This document shows, piece after piece, positions 42,228 to 45,000 of a stretch of DNA of 45,000 nucleotides. Made by a program: the position numbers and the translations under genes. How positions within the stretch are numbered: position 1 is the first letter of the stretch; each line of letters begins with the position of its first letter. Source of the stretch: Glandiceps talaboti (lineage: Eukaryota > Hemichordata > Enteropneusta > Spengelidae); NCBI RefSeq assembly GCF_964340395.1, contig NC_135566.1, forward strand, positions 460,001-505,000, read 5' to 3'. The notes beneath the pieces were generated by a model that was given only the letters and a program-made list of their open reading frames with translations, was not told the origin of the DNA and made no database searches.

Positions 42228-44686
42228 CTGAAATGATTCGGGGTGGGGTGGGGGTGGGGGATGAAATGTCGTTAGAATTCTCAAATCATTTTGTCAGTAA
42301 CTTTAAATTTAATGTATTTAAAAGTATAAAAGTAAGGTCCACGTCCTGTTTGTACTCATTCACTGCAGATTTAAACTCGGTCTGCCGGGTGTGGAATTAA
42401 TTGATACTACTCACCCCATCAATGCCAGACTCATAGTCAACATGGTGTGGAATTATATTGACACTACTCACCTCATCAATGCCAGACTCATAGTCAACAC
42501 GGTGTGGAATTATATTGACACTACTCACCTCATCAATGCCAGACTCATAGTCAACACGGTGTGGAATTAATTGATACTACTCACCTCATCAATGCCAGAC
42601 TCATAGTCAACATGGTGTGGAATTATATTGATACTACTCACCCCATCAATGCCAGACTCATAGTCAACACGGTGTGGAATTAATTGATACTACTCACCCC
42701 ATTAATACCAGACTCATAGTCAACACGGTGTGGTGTGGAATTAGTTGATACTACTCACCTCATCAATGCCAGACTCATAGTCAACATGGTGTGGAATTAT
42801 ATTGATACTACTCACCTCATCAATGCCAGACTCATAGTCAACACGGTGTGGTGTGGAATTAGTTGATACTACTCACCTCATCAATGCCAGACTCATAGTC
42901 AACACGGTGTGGAATTATATTGATACTACTCACCTCATCAATGCCAGACTCATAGTCAACACGGTGTGGAATTAGTTGATACTACTCACCCCATTAATAC
43001 CAGACTCATAGTCAACACGGTGTGGAATTATATTGACACTACTCACCTCATCAATGCCAGACTCATAGTCAACACGGTGTGGAATTAGTTGACACTACTC
43101 ACCCCATCAATGCCAGACTCATAGTCAACACGGTGTGGAATTATATTGATACTACTCACCTCATCAATGCCAGACTCATAGTTAACATGGTGTGGAATTA
43201 GTTGATACTACTCACCTCATCAATGCCAGACTCATAGTCAACACGGTGTGGAATTAGTTGATACTACTCACCCCATCAATGCCAGACTCATAGTCAACAC
43301 GGTGTGGAATTATATTGATACTACTCACCTCATCAATGCCAGACTCATAGTCAACACGGTGTGGAATTAGTTGATGATGAAATCGAGGTTTGCTCACTGC
43401 ATCTTTGATATCATCCCCAAACCACAATGTCCTAGCTGTTATCTATTGAAAACAAATCACACATTGACTGTTATCTAGAAACCACCATGTTCTTGGAAAT
43501 AACTTACACACACTAAAGTGTCTTTGAAAAGATTAGGGTTATATATCCAGATCTAGACCACCGCTACACCATATTATTATACGTACTCCTTGTGTCTATG
43601 ACTGTGATTAATGGTGGATATGTAAAGGGCAAGCTTTAGCATCTATCTGTACGATTGTACAGCTTTTCAAATAAGATAAATGTATAGTTGGTATTGGTTG
43701 TGACAACATTCAAAGTCAGGTTCACTCTCGAATTGACTTTGACGTTTTCAAAGAAAAGAGGAATGCATCAACCAAACAATGTATTTTTCACATACCAGTG
43801 AATTTGTTGTAGTTATTTTAGTTCCACCAGCCGATCCGACCACTAACTGGACATCCCCGTCTTCATCAACCACAATGGTCGGGGCCATGGATGACATTGG
43901 TCGCTTTCCTGGTTCGATGAAGTTGGACTCTGAGGGCGGTACACCAAAAGAGTTTGTAATATTTGGAGAGGAAAAGTCGTCCATCTCGTTGTTGAAGATA
44001 ATGCCAGTTCTGAGTCCCCTCACCTTTGACCCAAAACTAAAAGAAAAGGAATGGAAATTTATTGAATGTGTGAATGCAATAAAAGATATGGTATTTTGTA
44101 GACTAACAAGGTAATAATCATAGCGTGTTTACCATGAACACGGCGGTCCAGTACTTCTTTGACAACGACCGTCTGATGTCAAGAATTGTATTTCTAATCT
44201 TTTGAATAAACATTCCGTGCGAGCAATTTCTTATCAGTCTCGGCTACCCAGACTCCTCTGATAAGTCTGGATAAACAAGATGAATTTCTTCCCAAGCAAC
44301 GAGCAATTTCTTCTTAGTGTGGATTTAATACACAGACTCCTCTGACATAACACGAGTCTGGGTATAGACCCTCCATCAGGTGGAGGGTCTATGGTCTGGG
44401 TAACCGATTCGGAGACTGGTTTCTTCTCAGACCATAGATACGCATGCTGTTGCCAGAGCTCAGACTAAAATTGTTTTCGAACTGTGAACATTACATACTA
44501 CAAATTTATCGTGGAAGTAACAGAAACCGCATTTCCATATTGGTCTACAGCACAGAGATGAGATGTTCCTGCGTCGTCTTTGAGATAAAAACTTGGACCA
44601 TAGTAGGTGTAATTGTGAGTTCGGTCATCGTCGATTTTCATTCGGAGACTCTCGGCATATTCAGGTGACGTCATATTACGTAACAG
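42081..44686 (-). CDS. GGT: Gamma-glutamyltransferase, copy B, last four exons (5' part beyond the window)
   Basis: Exons 44686-44499, 44036-43796, 43442-43329 and 42227-42081 have exactly the lengths and phases of copy A exons 8-11 (188, 241, 114 and 147 bases). They contain the catalytic [14 protein letters not shown], the canonical TSTINLYFGSKV junction, [25 protein letters not shown] and GSAGGTKIT, and the C-terminus [16 protein letters not shown] followed by TAG. All catalytic positions seen in this half are intact and no frame is broken, so this looks like a functional paralogue. Copy A is on the same strand directly downstream, a head-to-tail tandem pair. The upstream exons should lie right of base 45000. 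Confidence 0.94.
42388..43375 (-). repeat. Exon-boundary minisatellite in the last GGT-B intron (17 units)
   Basis: Same unit as in copy A: exon end ([12 protein letters not shown]), GTGAGT donor, short spacer. I count 17 units, including the coding one at the right edge. TTATATTGA and TTGACACT spacer variants are relatively frequent here. Confidence 0.95.
43329..43442 (-). CDS. GGT: GGT-B exon equivalent to copy A exon 10
   Basis: 114 bases, acceptor TTTTCAATAG and donor GTGAGT. It encodes [20 protein letters not shown] and [15 protein letters not shown]; it carries PHRV where copy A has PQRV. Confidence 0.93.
43796..44036 (-). CDS. GGT: GGT-B exon equivalent to copy A exon 9
   Basis: 241 bases, acceptor TTCTTTTAG and donor GTATGT. 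Differs from copy A by a few residues (ITNSFGV for ISNYWGV, GSAGG for GSSGG). Confidence 0.95.
44356..44401. mobile_element. 30-base palindromic insertion upstream of GGT-B exon 9, 8-base target duplication
   Basis: A palindrome at 44364-44393 with ends ATAGACCCTCCA and TGGAGGGTCTAT(G) is flanked by GTCTGGGT on both sides (44356-44363 and 44394-44401). Its ends match the insertion at 20558-20590. Confidence 0.8.
44499..44686 (-). CDS. GGT: GGT-B exon equivalent to copy A exon 8 (catalytic threonine)
   Basis: 188 bases, donor GTATGT. It contains [20 protein letters not shown] with the nucleophile Thr. Confidence 0.94.
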
Positions 44687-44728
44687 CTGAATAAAAGATA
44701 AAGGTGTACAGATCGCATCAGCCACCAA

Positions 44729-44729
44729 A

Positions 44730-44794
<65 letters not shown>

Positions 44795-44900
44795 GAGTAT
44801 GTGAGTGAGTGAGTGAGTGAGTGAGTGAGTGAGTGAGTGAGTGAGTGAGTGAGTGAGTGAGTGAGTGAGTGAGTGAGTGAGTGAGTGAGTGAGTGAGTGA
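44729..44900. repeat. (GA)n followed by (GTGA)n
   Basis: About 65 bases of GA and 100 bases of GTGA just upstream of the copy A exon 8 equivalent in copy B. Confidence 0.96.
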
Positions 44901-45000
44901 CGGAAAAGAAAGAGAGAAGGAGTGGCGTGGTGATAGTGATAGTGGTGTGGTGTAAACACAACTAAACTAAAAAGGCTTTCAAATATTTCAGTATGCTTGA

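Overview
The window looks like metazoan nuclear DNA. Genes are split by many short introns with GT..AG ends, coding density is low, and the recognisable proteins belong to animal families. Introns and spacers are crowded with microsatellites, minisatellites, foldback elements and decayed retrotransposons. A cephalochordate (amphioxus) is my best guess. It rests on gene structure and on minisatellites that straddle exon-intron junctions, which I recall being reported in amphioxus; the species is not proven by the sequence.

All recognised genes are on the minus strand, so they read right to left. (1) 183-4648: an SSUH2 (ssu-2 homolog) gene, eight exons with matching phases, 3' end beyond the left edge. 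(2) 7227-9891: a three-exon sugar-transporter-like MFS gene of the MFSD4/NaGLT1 family, complete. (3) 10698-11265: a possible unrecognised three-exon small gene. (4) 14344-17053: two unassigned candidate exons with membrane-like segments. (5) 18433-37597: a complete gamma-glutamyltransferase gene (GGT copy A), eleven exons, 610 codons, with all expected catalytic motifs. (6) 42081-44686: the last four exons of a second, intact GGT paralogue (copy B), which continues beyond the right edge. The two GGT genes are head-to-tail tandem duplicates, and the similarity continues several hundred bases past their stop codons.

The most striking structure is a minisatellite made from the 3' end of a GGT coding exon plus its 5' splice site. 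In copy A the last ~46 bases of exon 10, the donor GTGAGT and ~10 intron bases are repeated roughly 105-110 times (18868-25048), so nearly all of intron 10 is an array of exon-end/donor modules. Copy B carries the same array with 17 units. Each unit keeps the splice donor, so the spliceosome is offered tens to about a hundred near-identical choices. Only the donor next to the unique part of the exon gives the normal protein.

Mobile DNA includes a degraded LINE (13040-13860), a LINE 3' domain inside GGT-A intron 9 (25142-25702), a broken Ty3/gypsy polymerase inside GGT-A intron 1 (about 35985-36720), a 2.1-kb non-autonomous element with inverted ends just upstream of GGT-A (37825-39949), a 0.7-kb inverted-repeat element in GGT-A intron 7, two 30-33-base palindromic insertions flanked by 8-base duplications, and other foldback sequences. 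No rRNA, tRNA or CRISPR array was recognised.
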